This document shows, piece by piece, positions 33,372 to 43,892 of a stretch of DNA of 64,000 nt; the first letter of the stretch is position 1; each line of letters opens with the position of its first letter. The position numbers and the translations under genes were made by a program. This stretch comes from Sarcodiotheca gaudichaudii (taxonomy: Eukaryota > Rhodophyta > Florideophyceae > Gigartinales > Solieriaceae): positions 558,001-622,000 of the forward strand of contig JAUKVZ010000002.1 in NCBI GenBank assembly GCA_032355985.1, in the 5' to 3' direction. The notes under the pieces are model-generated. The model ran no database searches and was not told where the DNA came from. It saw nothing but the letters and a program-made list of their open reading frames with translations.

Positions 33372-36068
33372 TTACTGGCAGGGGCCCCACGTTCCGATGA
33401 GTTGCGCGAGGTCCGCGGAGCCGACGACGCCGTCGCCAGTGAGATCGTGAACCTCGGATGACGATCCCCAGAAGCCGACGATTGCCGCGAGATCGGATGA
33501 GCCGACCTGTCCATCGCCATCGAAGTCTGCGGGGCAGGCGTCGAGGATGGCTCGGAAGGCGCCGCGGCCGTGGGTGAATGCGATGAGTGTGTCGTCGTGC
33601 TGGAAGTCGAGCGATTCGACGACGGTGGCGGGGAAGTTATCGCCTGCGACATCCCACGTTGCGCCGGCGTTATCTGATGCGAAGACGCCGAGTTCGGTGG
33701 CGACGTAGAGCTGATTGGTGTTGGTCGGGCGGATGGCGATCCAGTGGGCGGGGATGTCGGGCAGGCCGGTGGCGCCGGCGCCGTCGATGGTTGTCCAGTT
33801 GGCGCCGCCATTGGTGGTGCGGAAGACGTGTGACACGTTGAAGTTTGAATAGGTGCAGTAGGCGATGTCGGGATCGGTGGGATCGACGGCGACAGAGCTG
33901 ACCCATGCGCCGATGGGAAGGCCTGCTGAGAAGACCTGCCAGGTTGGGCTTGGGCTCAGGGCGTTTGATGTGCGCGCGATGTAGCCGTTGTTGAAGCCGA
34001 GGTAGACGGTGTTGGAATCTGAAGGCGCGATGCCGATGGCTGAGATCTGGTTGGCGCCGCTGAAGTTTGGTCCGGCGACTTCCCACAGCGCGGCGCCGTT
34101 TGTGGTGCGCCACGGGCGGGCGCCGCCGGTCCAGAGGATCTCCGGCGTGTTCTGATCCATGGCGAAGGGGACGATGAAGACGCCATCGGTGTCGGTGATG
34201 CCGTTGGTGGCGGGGAAGAATGATGCGCCGCCGGTGGTGGACTTTCGTATCTCGGGGAAAAACTGGATTTCGAGATACATGATGTTTTCGTTTGTTGGAT
34301 CGATGGCGACGTAGCCGCCGTCGCCGCCCCAGACGCGGTTCCAGTCATTTGGCGTTGATGCTGATGTGACGAGGCTTGTGCCGTTGTCCTGCGCGCCGGC
34401 CATGAACCAGTCAACGGTTTGCGCCGCGTCGCCGTGATAGAACTGGGTGACTGCGTAGCCATTGTTCAGATCAATCCATTCGATTTCAGGCAATGACCCA
34501 TCGGGACGAACGAAGGGGCAGTCTTCCGTGCCTGTTGCGGCGCGTGCGTTTTGTGTGCAGTAGAGGCCGCCATCGTTGCCGACGTACATCGTTTGGTTGG
34601 ATGCGCCGTCGTAGTTCGGGTGGAAGGCGATGAAGTGTTCATCGGCGTGGGCGTAGGTTTCATCCGGCACGGCGCCGGACTGATCTGCGAAGTAGTAGCT
34701 GGCGATGCCGAAGTTCTGTCCGCCGTCATCGGAACGGAAGAGATCGATGCCGCCGACCCAGACGATGTCGGGGTTCATGGGATCGACTTCGATGACGTTG
34801 TCATGCCAGCCCTGTGAGTAGACGGGATAGTTGATGCAGCCGGTGGCGGTGCTGAGGTTGGACAGGAGCCAGGGGCTGATGGGGTTGTCGAAGTTGACGC
34901 GGGCTTCGTATGTGTCGCCGCCATCTGTGGAGCGGAAGACATCGATGAGCTGGCCGGCGCTGTTGTTGGCCATGCAGATGTAGATGACGTCTTGATTGGA
35001 TGGCGCGATGGCGAGATCCATGCGGCCTTGTGTGGCGCCGGTTGTGAACTCGACCCAGGTGTCGCCGCCATCTTCAGAGCGATAGAGGCCGTCGCTCTGG
35101 AAGCTGCCGAAGGCGGCGAAGAGCGTGTCGGGGTTGAGATCGGTGCGGGCGACGAGATCGATGCAGCCGATGTTGCTGCCGTTGGATTGATTGGGTCCGA
35201 ACGCGTAGTTCGGATTGGCGAGGACGAGCGTCCATGAGTCGCCGGCATCGAGTGTGCGCCAGACGCCGGTGCGCGTTCCTGCGTAGATGCGATTGGAGTC
35301 ATTGGCGCTGATGACGAGTTTGTTGACGTAGTCGAAGCCATTGGAGGGGAATGGATTCTCGGTGGCGGGCAAGAGATTCCATGTTGCGCCGGCGTCGGTT
35401 GATTTGAAGATGCCGACGCCGCGGGGGGAGGCGTCATTGGGAAAGACGCCTTCGCCGGTGCCTGCGTAGAGGATGTCTGTGTTGCCCGGGTCGATGACGA
35501 GCGCGCTGACGGCGAGGTTGGGGAGGAGATCATCGAGTGCGATCCAGGATGCGCCGGAGTCGGTTGATTTCCAGACGCCGCCATTGACGCCTGCTGCGTA
35601 GATGATGTTGGGGCTGCCGGGATCGATGGCGATGGTGCGTGTTCGACCGCCGACATTGCCGGGTCCGAGATCGGTCCATGAGCTGACGCCGCCGACATCG
35701 GGCGCGGCGCCTCGTGCGCTTTGGGCGAGCGCCTTGCGCAGCTTGAGGCGCTCGGCTTCTTCGAGGAGTTGCTCGAGCGGGATGTCGCCGGTCTTTGGCG
35801 AGCGGCGCTGATCGGCGAAGAACTGTGCGCCTTCGCCGGGTTGATCGAACTTGCGGAACTCCTCGTGCTCGACGCCGTGGGTCGAGCCGCCGGGCGTGAC
35901 CGTGCGCGGCGTCGGGAGCGGGCCGACAGCGGCGATGGGTCTTTCGGGGGAGCCATCCATCAGAAGCGCGGCGGATGCGTCGCGCTGATGCGCGCAAGCG
36001 GTCAGGTGCGCTGCTGCGCCGATGAACAGCGCTGCGATCGCGATGTTGCGTGCGTGTGTGATCTTCAT
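33372..36068 (-). CDS. sortilin/BNR-repeat lipoprotein with two dockerin-like repeats (copy 2)
   Basis: 898 residues from the ATG at 36068, with GGAG 9 bases upstream. Residues 1-24 are a lipoprotein signal with lipobox LTAC. The body is a VPS10/sortilin-like set of BNR (Asp-box) propeller repeats: VWKSTDSGASWIAL, IFKSTDAGATWNLL, VWRTLDAGDSWTLV, LYRSEDGGDTWVEF and more. The last ~55 residues are two dockerin-like repeats (DFDGDGQVGSSDLAAIVGFW and DLTGDGVVGSADLAQLIGTW) bracketed by Cys and ending WGPCQ. It is a close paralogue of the upstream gene. It ends 2 bases from the convergent ispE stop. Such propellers in related bacteria are surface-bound binding proteins or glycosidase-like; no catalytic residue is assigned. 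Confidence 0.82.
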   Translation of the reverse strand: MKITHARNIAIAALFIGAAAHLTACAHQRDASAALLMDGSPERPIAAVGPLPTPRTVTPGGSTHGVEHEEFRKFDQPGEGAQFFADQRRSPKTGDIPLEQLLEEAERLKLRKALAQSARGAAPDVGGVSSWTDLGPGNVGGRTRTIAIDPGSPNIIYAAGVNGGVWKSTDSGASWIALDDLLPNLAVSALVIDPGNTDILYAGTGEGVFPNDASPRGVGIFKSTDAGATWNLLPATENPFPSNGFDYVNKLVISANDSNRIYAGTRTGVWRTLDAGDSWTLVLANPNYAFGPNQSNGSNIGCIDLVARTDLNPDTLFAAFGSFQSDGLYRSEDGGDTWVEFTTGATQGRMDLAIAPSNQDVIYICMANNSAGQLIDVFRSTDGGDTYEARVNFDNPISPWLLSNLSTATGCINYPVYSQGWHDNVIEVDPMNPDIVWVGGIDLFRSDDGGQNFGIASYYFADQSGAVPDETYAHADEHFIAFHPNYDGASNQTMYVGNDGGLYCTQNARAATGTEDCPFVRPDGSLPEIEWIDLNNGYAVTQFYHGDAAQTVDWFMAGAQDNGTSLVTSASTPNDWNRVWGGDGGYVAIDPTNENIMYLEIQFFPEIRKSTTGGASFFPATNGITDTDGVFIVPFAMDQNTPEILWTGGARPWRTTNGAALWEVAGPNFSGANQISAIGIAPSDSNTVYLGFNNGYIARTSNALSPSPTWQVFSAGLPIGAWVSSVAVDPTDPDIAYCTYSNFNVSHVFRTTNGGANWTTIDGAGATGLPDIPAHWIAIRPTNTNQLYVATELGVFASDNAGATWDVAGDNFPATVVESLDFQHDDTLIAFTHGRGAFRAILDACPADFDGDGQVGSSDLAAIVGFWGSSSEVHDLTGDGVVGSADLAQLIGTWGPCQ

Positions 36069-36228
36069 GGTTGTGCTCCGGGCCGGGTTCCACGCCGGGG
36101 ATGCTTCGCTTCGGCATCCATTGTAAGAGCGGAGTGACTGCGCCCAAGGGAAAACGGGCGACGCCGGGGCGCCGAAGCCGTGAGATTGCGTTTTCAGCGC
36201 ATGGAGGCGTTTTGCGCGTCGATCTGAG

Positions 36229-38874
36229 CTACTGACAGGGTCCCCAGAGGCCGAGCAGTGTGGCGATGTCGATGGCGCTGATGACGCCGTCGCCGGAGAG
36301 ATCCACATCGGGGGCGTCTTCATTCCAGAATCCGATGAGGATGGAGAGATCCACTGCGCCGACTGCGCCGTCGCCGGAGAAGTCTGCGGGGCAGGAGTTC
36401 AGGCGCGCCAGGAATGCGCCGCGGCCGTGGGTGAATGCGACGAGTGTGTCGGCATCTTTGAAGTCGAGCGATTCGACGACTGTCGATGGGAAGTTATCTC
36501 CGGCGATATTCCACGTGGCGCCGGCGTCATCGGATGTGAAGACGCCGAGTTCGGTGGCGAGATAGAGCTGGCTGGAGTTTGTGGGGCGCACTTCGATCCA
36601 GTGTGCGGGGATGTCGGGAAGGCCGGTTGCGCCGGCGCCATCGATGGATTGCCACGTGCCGCCGCCATTGGTTGAGCGGAAGACATGCGGCACGCCGAAG
36701 TTCGAGTACGTGCAGTAGACGGTGAGCGGATTGACGGGATCGACGGCGATGCTGCTGACCCATGCGCCATTTGGGAGTCCCGCGCTGAGATTCTGCCATG
36801 AGGGGGAGACATCGAGCGCGTTGTCCGTGCGTGCGATGTCGCCGCTGCTGGAGCCGACGTAGACGACGTTGCTGTTTGATGGTGCGATTGCGATCGCGGA
36901 GATGAGGTCGCCGACGAGGAATGAAGGGCCGGCCGCGGACCAGCTGCTTGCGCCGTTGGTCGTGCGCCACGGGCGTGTGCCTCCGGTCCAGAGGATGTTG
37001 GGGCTTTGCTGATCCATGGCGAAGGGCGAGATGAAGAGGCCGTCCGGATCAAAGATGCCATCGACTGACTTGAAGAAGGAGACGCCTCCATTGACGGACT
37101 TACGGATCTCGGGGAATCCCTGGATCTCGATGTAGACGACGGCGCTGTTGGTTGGATCGATTGCGACGTAGCCGCCATCGCCACCGAAAATGGGCGCCCA
37201 TTGATCGGGCTCGTCGGCGCTGTCGGCCTTGCTTGTGCCGTTGTCCTGAGCGCCGCCGATGAAGATGTCCTGATCGCTGGCTGCGTCGCCGTGATAGAAC
37301 TGGGTGACGGCGTATCCGTTGTTGAGATTGATCCAGTTGATTGTGGGCGGATCGCCGCTGTTGACTGTGTTCGGGCATTCTTCGAGGGAGACGTTTGCGC
37401 GCGCGTTGGGCGTGCAGAAGAGGCCGCCATCGTTTCCGACGTACATGATCTGATTGAAGAAGCCGTCGTAGTCGGGATGGAATGCGATGACGTGTTGATC
37501 GACGTGGACGTATCTCTCGTTCGGGATGGAGAGGCTTTGGCTCGCGAAGCCATAGTTTGCGAGTCCCCATGTCTGGCCGCCGTCGTCTGAGCGGAAGAGA
37601 TCGATGCCGCCGACCCAGACCTGATCGTGATTGAGGGGATCGACTTTGATGACGATGTCATGCCATCCCTGGTGGTAGGTCTGGAATCCGAAGCATCCGG
37701 TGGCTGCCTGAAGATGTGAGAGCAGCCAGGGGCTGAACTGCTGCATGAAGTCCACGCGGGGCTCCCAGGTGTCGCCTCCATCTGTCGTTCGGTAGACATC
37801 GACGAGCTTGCCGACGCCGCCGACGCTCTTGAATCCGCCGGCCATGCAGATGTATGCGACATCCTGATTGGAGGGCGCGATGGCGATATCCATGCGTCCC
37901 TGCATGTCGCCCATGTCGTATTCGGTCCAGGTGTCGCCGCCGTCGGTTGAGCGGAAGAGTCCATCATGTTCAAAGCTGCCGAACGCCGCGAAGAGCGTGT
38001 CCGGGTTGCGATCGGTGCGCGCGACAAGATCGATGCAGCCAACGATGCAGCCGCCTGTTTCGTTGGCGGCGCTTGCGTAGGTGGGATTGGCGAGGATGAG
38101 TGTCCATGTGTCGCCGGCGTTTTCACTGCGCCAGACGCCTGTTCTTGTGGCGGCGTAGATGCGGCCGGCGTCATTGGCGCTGATGACGATCTTGTTGACG
38201 TAGTGGAATGCGCCGGGGATGGACGGGCTTGATGTTGATGGAAGGAGATTCCATGTGGCGCCGGCGTCGGTTGTCTTGAAGATGCCGACGCCTCGGGGGG
38301 AGGACTCGCGCGGGAATGTGCCTTCGCCTGTGCCGGCGTAGAGGATGTTCGGGTTTGTCGGATCGATGGCCAGCGCGCTGACGGCGAGGTTTGGCAGGAG
38401 ATCGTCGAGGGCTGTCCAGTCGGCGCCGGAGTTGGTGGACTTCCAGACGCCGCCGTTGACGCCTGCGGCGTACATCGTGAATGGGTTGGATGGATCGATG
38501 ACGAGGGCGCGCGTGCGGCCTCCGATGTTGCCGGGGCCGAGATGCTCCCAGGTTGCGATGTCGCCGGGATGGAGCTGACTGCCACGAAGGGATGCGAGCT
38601 GAGCCTTGCGCGCCTTGATCTGTTCGGAGGCCGCGAGCAGGTCTTCGAGCGGAAGTTCGTTCGCTCCGGGCGGCATGCGTTGATCGGTGAAAAACTTCGC
38701 GGCTTCTCCGGGTTGGTCGAATTTCTTGTACTCGGGCTCTGATGGGTTGATCAGCGCGGTGTCGTTGCGTGCGGCGCAGGCTGTTAGTGCGCCAGCGCAG
38801 AGTATTGACGCGGCGAGCAACCGGAGCGTTGGGCTCGCGGCAAGGTAAGCACAGGCGGGACGTCGTGAGTACAT
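36229..38874 (-). CDS. sortilin/BNR-repeat lipoprotein with two dockerin-like repeats (copy 1)
   Basis: 881 residues from the ATG at 38874 (GAGGAG 9 bases upstream). Lipobox LTAC near residue 30. Same domain order as the downstream paralogue: a conserved KFDQPGEAAKFFTDQR segment, then Asp-box propellers (VWKSTNSGADWTAL, IFKTTDAGATWNLL, LFRSTDGGDTWTEY), then two dockerin-like repeats ending WGPCQ. Very similar throughout to copy 2, indicating tandem duplication. Residues TGEG and GNDGGLFCT recur in both. The protein would be anchored to the outer membrane by its lipid, with the dockerin-like tail free. Confidence 0.82.
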   Translation of the reverse strand: MYSRRPACAYLAASPTLRLLAASILCAGALTACAARNDTALINPSEPEYKKFDQPGEAAKFFTDQRMPPGANELPLEDLLAASEQIKARKAQLASLRGSQLHPGDIATWEHLGPGNIGGRTRALVIDPSNPFTMYAAGVNGGVWKSTNSGADWTALDDLLPNLAVSALAIDPTNPNILYAGTGEGTFPRESSPRGVGIFKTTDAGATWNLLPSTSSPSIPGAFHYVNKIVISANDAGRIYAATRTGVWRSENAGDTWTLILANPTYASAANETGGCIVGCIDLVARTDRNPDTLFAAFGSFEHDGLFRSTDGGDTWTEYDMGDMQGRMDIAIAPSNQDVAYICMAGGFKSVGGVGKLVDVYRTTDGGDTWEPRVDFMQQFSPWLLSHLQAATGCFGFQTYHQGWHDIVIKVDPLNHDQVWVGGIDLFRSDDGGQTWGLANYGFASQSLSIPNERYVHVDQHVIAFHPDYDGFFNQIMYVGNDGGLFCTPNARANVSLEECPNTVNSGDPPTINWINLNNGYAVTQFYHGDAASDQDIFIGGAQDNGTSKADSADEPDQWAPIFGGDGGYVAIDPTNSAVVYIEIQGFPEIRKSVNGGVSFFKSVDGIFDPDGLFISPFAMDQQSPNILWTGGTRPWRTTNGASSWSAAGPSFLVGDLISAIAIAPSNSNVVYVGSSSGDIARTDNALDVSPSWQNLSAGLPNGAWVSSIAVDPVNPLTVYCTYSNFGVPHVFRSTNGGGTWQSIDGAGATGLPDIPAHWIEVRPTNSSQLYLATELGVFTSDDAGATWNIAGDNFPSTVVESLDFKDADTLVAFTHGRGAFLARLNSCPADFSGDGAVGAVDLSILIGFWNEDAPDVDLSGDGVISAIDIATLLGLWGPCQ

Positions 38875-38945
38875 GGCACTGTCTCCTCGCAGGACAACGT
38901 TAGTGCGTCCGCAAAGAGTACGGGGGTGGTTCGCCTGTCCCAATG

Positions 38946-38976
38946 AAAAAGGCCCGCGACGGAGTGTCGCGGGCCT
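38946..38976 (-). terminator. clpC terminator
   Basis: An 11-bp perfect stem (38950-38960 with 38966-38976) with a 5-base loop, followed on the minus strand by TTTTT. It lies 43 bases after the clpC stop. Confidence 0.85.
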
Positions 38977-39018
38977 CTGTTGGCACGAAATGAGAGGAAT
39001 TGATCTGTCAGGCGGCGA

Positions 39019-41541
39019 TTACTCGGCGCCTTCGCCCGCCGCGGCCTTGGCAGGCTCTTCCTTCTTCTCGACCTCCAGGCCTTCGAAGAAGAGGTTCTCC
39101 GATTCGGGCTTGTGGGAGATCTTGATCTGGTTCTTGCCCTTGAGATCGCCTGAGAGCAGCATCTCGGAGAGCGGATCTTCGATGTAGGTTCCGATGGCGC
39201 GGCGAAGGGGCCTGGCGCCGAAGTCGGGGTTGTAGCCCTTCTCGATGAGGAAGTCCTTGGCGGGCTGATCCAGTTCGACCTCGAAGCCCTGCTCCTGCAG
39301 GCGCTTGGTGACCTTGTTCGTCTCGTACTCGACGATGATCTCCAGATCCTTCTTGACGAGGGGACGGAAGACGATGACTTCGTCGAGTCGGTTGATGAAC
39401 TCGGGACGGAAGAAGCGCTCGATCTCCTTCATCAGGACGCTCTTGATGTTGTCGAAGTTGCGCTCTTCATCGGGGTTGGACTTGGAGAAACCAAAGCCTC
39501 CGCCGCCCTTGATGAGATCGGCGCCGATATTCGACGTCATGATGAGGATCGTGTTTCGGAAGTCGACATGACGGCCGAAGGAATCCGTGAGGCGTCCTTC
39601 CTCCATGATCTGGAGGAGCATGTTGAAGACATCGGGGTGCGCCTTTTCGACTTCGTCGAGGAGGACGACGGCGTAGGGACGGCGGCGGATGCGCTCGGTG
39701 AGCTGGCCGCCCTCTTCGTAGCCGACGTATCCGGGAGGCGCGCCGATGAGGCGGCTGACGTTGTGCTTCTCCATGTACTCGGACATGTCGAGATGGATGA
39801 GCGACTCGGCGTCGCCAAACATGAACTCGGCGATGGCCTTGGAGAGCAGCGTCTTACCGACACCAGACGGGCCGCAGAAGATGAAGGAGCCCATCGGGCG
39901 CTTCGGATCCTTGAGGCCTGAGCGTGCGCGTCGGATGGCGCGGCTGACTGCCTTGATCGCGTCGTCCTGGCTGACGACGGACTTGTGCAGTTCGTCCTCG
40001 AGCTGGAGCAGGCGCTGGGCCTCTTCCTTCTCGAGACGTGTCAGCGGAACACCGGTCATCTTGGAGACGACCTCGGCGATTGTTTCGTCGTCGACGGTGC
40101 CGCCAACTTCGTTGCACTTCTGGCGCCATTCGCGCTGGATGCGCTCCTTCTCGCGTCGTTCCTGCTCGACCTTGTCGCGCAGTTCGGCGGCGCGTTCATA
40201 GTCGGCGGCCTTGACGGCTTCGTCCTTGTCGATGGAGAGACGTTCGATCTTCTCCTCGAGCTCGGCGAGATCCGGCGGCTTGGTCATGCTCTTGAGGCGG
40301 ACGCGGGCGCCTGCCTCGTCGATGACATCGATGGACTTATCCGGCTGGACGCGTCCGGTGATGTAGCGATCGGAGAGTTCGACAGCGGTTTCGAGCGCTT
40401 CATCGGTGATCTTCACGCGATGGTGCTGCTCGTAGCGATCGCGCAGTCCTTCGAGGATGCGGATGGTCTGCTTGGCTGTCGGGGGTTCGACGGTGATGGG
40501 CTGGAATCGACGGACAAGGGCGGCGTCCTTCTCGATGTACTTGCGGTACTCATCGAAGGTGGTGGCGCCGATGCACTGGATTTCACCTCGTGCGAGGGCG
40601 GGCTTGAGCACGTTGGACGCGTCGATCGCGCCCTCGGCGCCGCCGGCGCCCACGAGGGTGTGCAGCTCGTCGATGAAGAGAATCACGTTCTTGGCTCGGC
40701 GCACTTCGTTCATGACGGCCTTGATGCGCTCTTCGAACTGGCCTCGATACTTGGTGCCGGCGACCATCATGGCGAGGTCGAGCACGACGAGGCGTCGCTC
40801 ATGGAGGATCTCGGGAACGTCATTGGCGACGATGCGCTGCGCCAGGCCTTCGACGATCGCGGTCTTGCCGACACCGGCCTCGCCCAGGAGGACGGGGTTG
40901 TTCTTGGTGCGTCGGCAGAGGATCTGGAGGACGCGTTCGATTTCGTCGGCGCGGCCGATGACCGGATCGAGCTGGCCTTCACGCGCAAGCTCGGTGAGAT
41001 CGCGCCCGAAGCTGTCGAGCGCGGGTGTCTTGGATTTGGATCGCTGCTCGCCTGAACCGGAGGGACCGGCGCCGACGGCTTCGCCTTCTTCTGAGGAGTC
41101 CACACCGGCGCCGAGAAGATTGAGCACCTCTTCGCGCACTTCCTCGAGCTTGAGGCCGAGGTTCATGAGGACCTGTGCGGCGACGCCATCATGCTCACGG
41201 AGCAGACCGAGGAGCAGATGTTCGGTGCCGACGTAGTTGTGATTGAGGTTGCGCGCCTCTTCGATGGCGAACTCGATGACCTTCTTGGCGCGAGGCGTCT
41301 GAGGAAGTCGGCCCATGGTGACCATGTCGGGGCCGCTCTTGACGAGGCGCTCGACTTCGAGGCGGACCTTTCGGAGGTCGACGCTGAGGTTCTTCAGAAC
41401 GTTGGCGCCGACGCCCGAGCCTTCTTTGACGAGTCCGAGCAGGAGATGCTCCGTGCCGATGTACTCGTGATTGAACCGCTGGGCTTCCTGGTTGGCGAGA
41501 GCCATGACCTTTCGGGCCCTGTCGGTGAAACGCTCAAACAT
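39019..41541 (-). CDS. clpC: ATP-dependent Clp protease ATP-binding subunit ClpC
   Basis: An 840-residue AAA+ unfoldase that feeds ClpP. N-terminal Clp-N repeats ([19 protein letters not shown] and [19 protein letters not shown]). First AAA+ with Walker [11 protein letters not shown] and Walker B ILFIDELH; a UVR-containing middle domain ([19 protein letters not shown]), which marks ClpC rather than ClpA. Second AAA+ with [10 protein letters not shown] and [10 protein letters not shown]; then the D2-small domain. The acidic/Lys tail is short. No mcsA/mcsB or ctsR is adjacent. The 373-bp upstream gap should carry its promoter; no HrcA (CIRCE) element was seen. It ends at a strong terminator. 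Confidence 0.95.
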   Translation of the reverse strand: MFERFTDRARKVMALANQEAQRFNHEYIGTEHLLLGLVKEGSGVGANVLKNLSVDLRKVRLEVERLVKSGPDMVTMGRLPQTPRAKKVIEFAIEEARNLNHNYVGTEHLLLGLLREHDGVAAQVLMNLGLKLEEVREEVLNLLGAGVDSSEEGEAVGAGPSGSGEQRSKSKTPALDSFGRDLTELAREGQLDPVIGRADEIERVLQILCRRTKNNPVLLGEAGVGKTAIVEGLAQRIVANDVPEILHERRLVVLDLAMMVAGTKYRGQFEERIKAVMNEVRRAKNVILFIDELHTLVGAGGAEGAIDASNVLKPALARGEIQCIGATTFDEYRKYIEKDAALVRRFQPITVEPPTAKQTIRILEGLRDRYEQHHRVKITDEALETAVELSDRYITGRVQPDKSIDVIDEAGARVRLKSMTKPPDLAELEEKIERLSIDKDEAVKAADYERAAELRDKVEQERREKERIQREWRQKCNEVGGTVDDETIAEVVSKMTGVPLTRLEKEEAQRLLQLEDELHKSVVSQDDAIKAVSRAIRRARSGLKDPKRPMGSFIFCGPSGVGKTLLSKAIAEFMFGDAESLIHLDMSEYMEKHNVSRLIGAPPGYVGYEEGGQLTERIRRRPYAVVLLDEVEKAHPDVFNMLLQIMEEGRLTDSFGRHVDFRNTILIMTSNIGADLIKGGGGFGFSKSNPDEERNFDNIKSVLMKEIERFFRPEFINRLDEVIVFRPLVKKDLEIIVEYETNKVTKRLQEQGFEVELDQPAKDFLIEKGYNPDFGARPLRRAIGTYIEDPLSEMLLSGDLKGKNQIKISHKPESENLFFEGLEVEKKEEPAKAAAGEGAE

Positions 41542-41914
41542 GTTCGGCCTCCAACAAAGTGGGACGGAGCGACGGTTGCGTGTCGCCGCGATGTGCCTTC
41601 CCGGTGCGAGTATATGCAGGGCCCCGCCTGATCGAGTGGCGGGTCTGCTCCCTCATAGTTACGCAAGCGCGGCGCCATGCGTTCGCTTCCCGTATCGGCT
41701 TGCAGGGGGGCTCTGTCGAGAGCAAAGGGCCCTTGATTGCGCCGGATTGGGCTGAGGACACGTCCGGACTGCCACTTTGGCACGGATCGCGTCATCGGTT
41801 GAGATTGGGTGGAGGCGGATCGGCGCGAGCGCGAGGCGATGGCGCTTTCGCGATATGCGGATTTGAGGAGATCCGGATTGAGATCGTGTGAGCGCGGCGG
41901 AAGCGCTTGTGGGA
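41542..41914. other. 373-bp gap upstream of clpC
   Basis: No gene seen. It holds the clpC leader, including a small 6-bp-stem hairpin (41623-41628 with 41638-41643). No CIRCE or CtsR-type operator recognised. Confidence 0.4.
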
Positions 41915-42199
41915 TCAGCCCTTGAGCGCCTGGTCGGCCTTGGAGGCGAGGTTGAAGTCCTTCTCGGTGACGCCCTTGGCGTCATGGGTTGAGAGGGTGA
42001 GCGTGACCTTGTTGTAGCGCACGAGGATGTCGGGATGGTGCTGATCGGCCTCGGCCATCTCAGCGATCCTGTTGACGAACTCCATGGCCTGGACGAAATC
42101 CTTGAACTGGTACGTGCGCTGGATCGCGTCGTTGATGACGGACCAGTCGGTGAGATTCACCAGTTTGTCCTGGATCTCGTTTTCCGTGAGCGTCTGCAT
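41915..42199 (-). CDS. pterin-4a-carbinolamine dehydratase
   Basis: 94 residues, the usual length. The active-site signature EADQHHPDILVRYNKVTLTL with downstream STHDAKGVTEKDF matches the PCD/DCoH family. It dehydrates 4a-hydroxytetrahydrobiopterin in pterin recycling, or serves a related pterin step where no aromatic hydroxylase exists. The ATG at 42199 has GGAG 7 bases upstream. No phenylalanine hydroxylase gene is in the window. It is divergent from gluQRS. Confidence 0.92.
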   Translation of the reverse strand: MQTLTENEIQDKLVNLTDWSVINDAIQRTYQFKDFVQAMEFVNRIAEMAEADQHHPDILVRYNKVTLTLSTHDAKGVTEKDFNLASKADQALKG

Positions 42200-42323
42200 G
42201 ACGGTCTCCGGGGATGAATGGGTTCGTCCGACGCGCGCCGGTCGAGGCCCCTGCTATCTTCGGCCCGTTGGTGGCTGAGTCAAGCGACGGCGCATCCCCG
42301 TTATCGGCAGATTGCGACAGTTG

Positions 42324-43277
42324 ATGAATACGACCCCGGTTGATCGCCCTGAAATCACGCGCCTGGCGCCCTCTCCGACGGGGGCCCTGCATCTGGGAAA
42401 TGCGCGAACGTTTCTTATTAATTGGGCCATGGCTCGTCAGAAAGGATGGCGCGTGCTGATGCGCGTCGAGGATCTGGACGGGCCGCGTGTGAAGTCAGGC
42501 GCTGAAGAGGCGATGCTCGACACTCTGCGCTGGCTGGGTCTGGACTGGGACGGGGACCTCCTACGCCAGTCGGATGATCTTTCCGCGTACATCGATGCGA
42601 TGGAGCGACTGGCGTCTTCGGGATGCGTGTTTGGCTGTGCGCTTTCGCGGAAGGAGATCGAGGAGGCTTCGACGGCGCCGCATGAATCTGGCGAGCGGCA
42701 TGAATCGCGTTTTCCGCCGGAGCTGCGGCCGGATGAGATGCCGCGAACATTTGACGATCGGGAGACGAACTGGCGGCTGATCACGGCTGATGAGGATGTG
42801 CGATTTGAGGATGAAGTATTCGGCGCGCAATGTTTTCGGCCGGCGGAGAATGTGGGCGACATCGTGTTGTGGACGAAGCGGGGGCAGCCTTCGTATCAGC
42901 TTGCGGTGGTGGTGGATGATGATCGGCAGGGCGTGACGCAGATCGTGCGGGGGCGGGATCTGCTGGATTCGACGGCGAGGCAGTTGCTGATTCGGCGGGC
43001 GCTGGGCTCTGCGCATGCGCCTGTGCATGCGCATCTCTCGCTGGTGGTGGGTGAGGACGGCAGGCGGCTGGCGAAGCGGCACGGGGATACGCGGCTTTCG
43101 GCGTATCGGGAGCGAGGGGTTTCGGCGGAGCGGATTGTCGGGCTGCTGGCTTCGTGGTGCGGGCTGGCGCGGGAGGAGATGGCTGCGGCTGATTTCATGA
43201 GCGTCTTTGATATGGATAGGATGCCGACGAAGGACATCGTTTTCACGAGCGAGGATGACGCGTGGCTGCTTGCATGA
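42324..43277 (+). CDS. gluQ: glutamyl-Q tRNA(Asp) synthetase (GluQRS)
   Basis: 317 residues, a truncated glutamyl-tRNA synthetase without an anticodon-binding domain, which attaches glutamate to queuosine of tRNA-Asp. HIGH-like motif in RLAPSPTGALHLGNARTFL, KMSKS-like RRLAKRHGD near 250, and YRERGVS after it. The zinc-binding cysteines of the E. coli enzyme are not obvious: the region reads GCVFGCALSRKEI. The ATG at 42324 was chosen; an in-frame TTG lies four codons earlier. Its stop overlaps the start of the DUF192 gene (ATGA). Confidence 0.88.
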   Translation: MNTTPVDRPEITRLAPSPTGALHLGNARTFLINWAMARQKGWRVLMRVEDLDGPRVKSGAEEAMLDTLRWLGLDWDGDLLRQSDDLSAYIDAMERLASSGCVFGCALSRKEIEEASTAPHESGERHESRFPPELRPDEMPRTFDDRETNWRLITADEDVRFEDEVFGAQCFRPAENVGDIVLWTKRGQPSYQLAVVVDDDRQGVTQIVRGRDLLDSTARQLLIRRALGSAHAPVHAHLSLVVGEDGRRLAKRHGDTRLSAYRERGVSAERIVGLLASWCGLAREEMAAADFMSVFDMDRMPTKDIVFTSEDDAWLLA

Positions 43278-43786
43278 GACATGGACTGGCGCTTCGGATT
43301 GCGACGTTTGCATTCTGCTTCGTGTCCGTGATTGCGCTTGGATCGTGTGACGAGAAGACTGCGGCGGGTGTTGAGGCGATCAAGATGAAGGGTGAATGGT
43401 TTCACCTGGAGCTGGCCGCGGATCCGCCGACGCGTTTTCTGGGTCTCGGCGGTCGTGATTTCATCGAAGCGGATGGCGGGATGGTGTTCGTCTTTCGTCG
43501 GCCCTTGTCTCTGGACTTTGTGATGCGGGACTGTCCGGTTCCGATTGATGTGGCTTTTCTCGATGGGGCGGGACGTGTGCTGGCTGTGCATGCGATGACG
43601 CCTGAGGAGCCTCAGGGCGATGATGAGACGGATGCCGCGTATGACGCGCGGCTGCCCCGATATGGAAGCCGTTTTCCGGCTCATTTCGCCATTGAGACGC
43701 GCGGGGGGCGTCTGGCTGAGATTGGTCTGGAGGAGGGCGATCTGATCAAGCACGACTGGGAGCGTCTCAAGCGCATCGCGCAGTAG
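43274..43786 (+). CDS. DUF192-family lipoprotein
   Basis: 170 residues from the ATG at 43274, which overlaps the gluQRS stop as ATGA. Lipobox LGSC near residue 25. The DUF192 core is clear: RFLGLGGRDFIEADGGMVFV, then PLSLDFVMRDCPVPIDVAFL and LEEGDLIKHD. The family forms a small beta-barrel of unknown biochemical role, often secreted. Translational coupling with gluQRS is positional only. Confidence 0.85.
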   Translation: MRHGLALRIATFAFCFVSVIALGSCDEKTAAGVEAIKMKGEWFHLELAADPPTRFLGLGGRDFIEADGGMVFVFRRPLSLDFVMRDCPVPIDVAFLDGAGRVLAVHAMTPEEPQGDDETDAAYDARLPRYGSRFPAHFAIETRGGRLAEIGLEEGDLIKHDWERLKRIAQ

Positions 43787-43892
43787 GCCGATCCTGCGAT
43801 GAAGGAGGATCGCCGGTCGCGCTGCGCGCTTGAAGGGATATCGGAGCTTTTCGTTTCGATTGGCGCGCTGCTAGCCGCGAGCGACGGATCGC

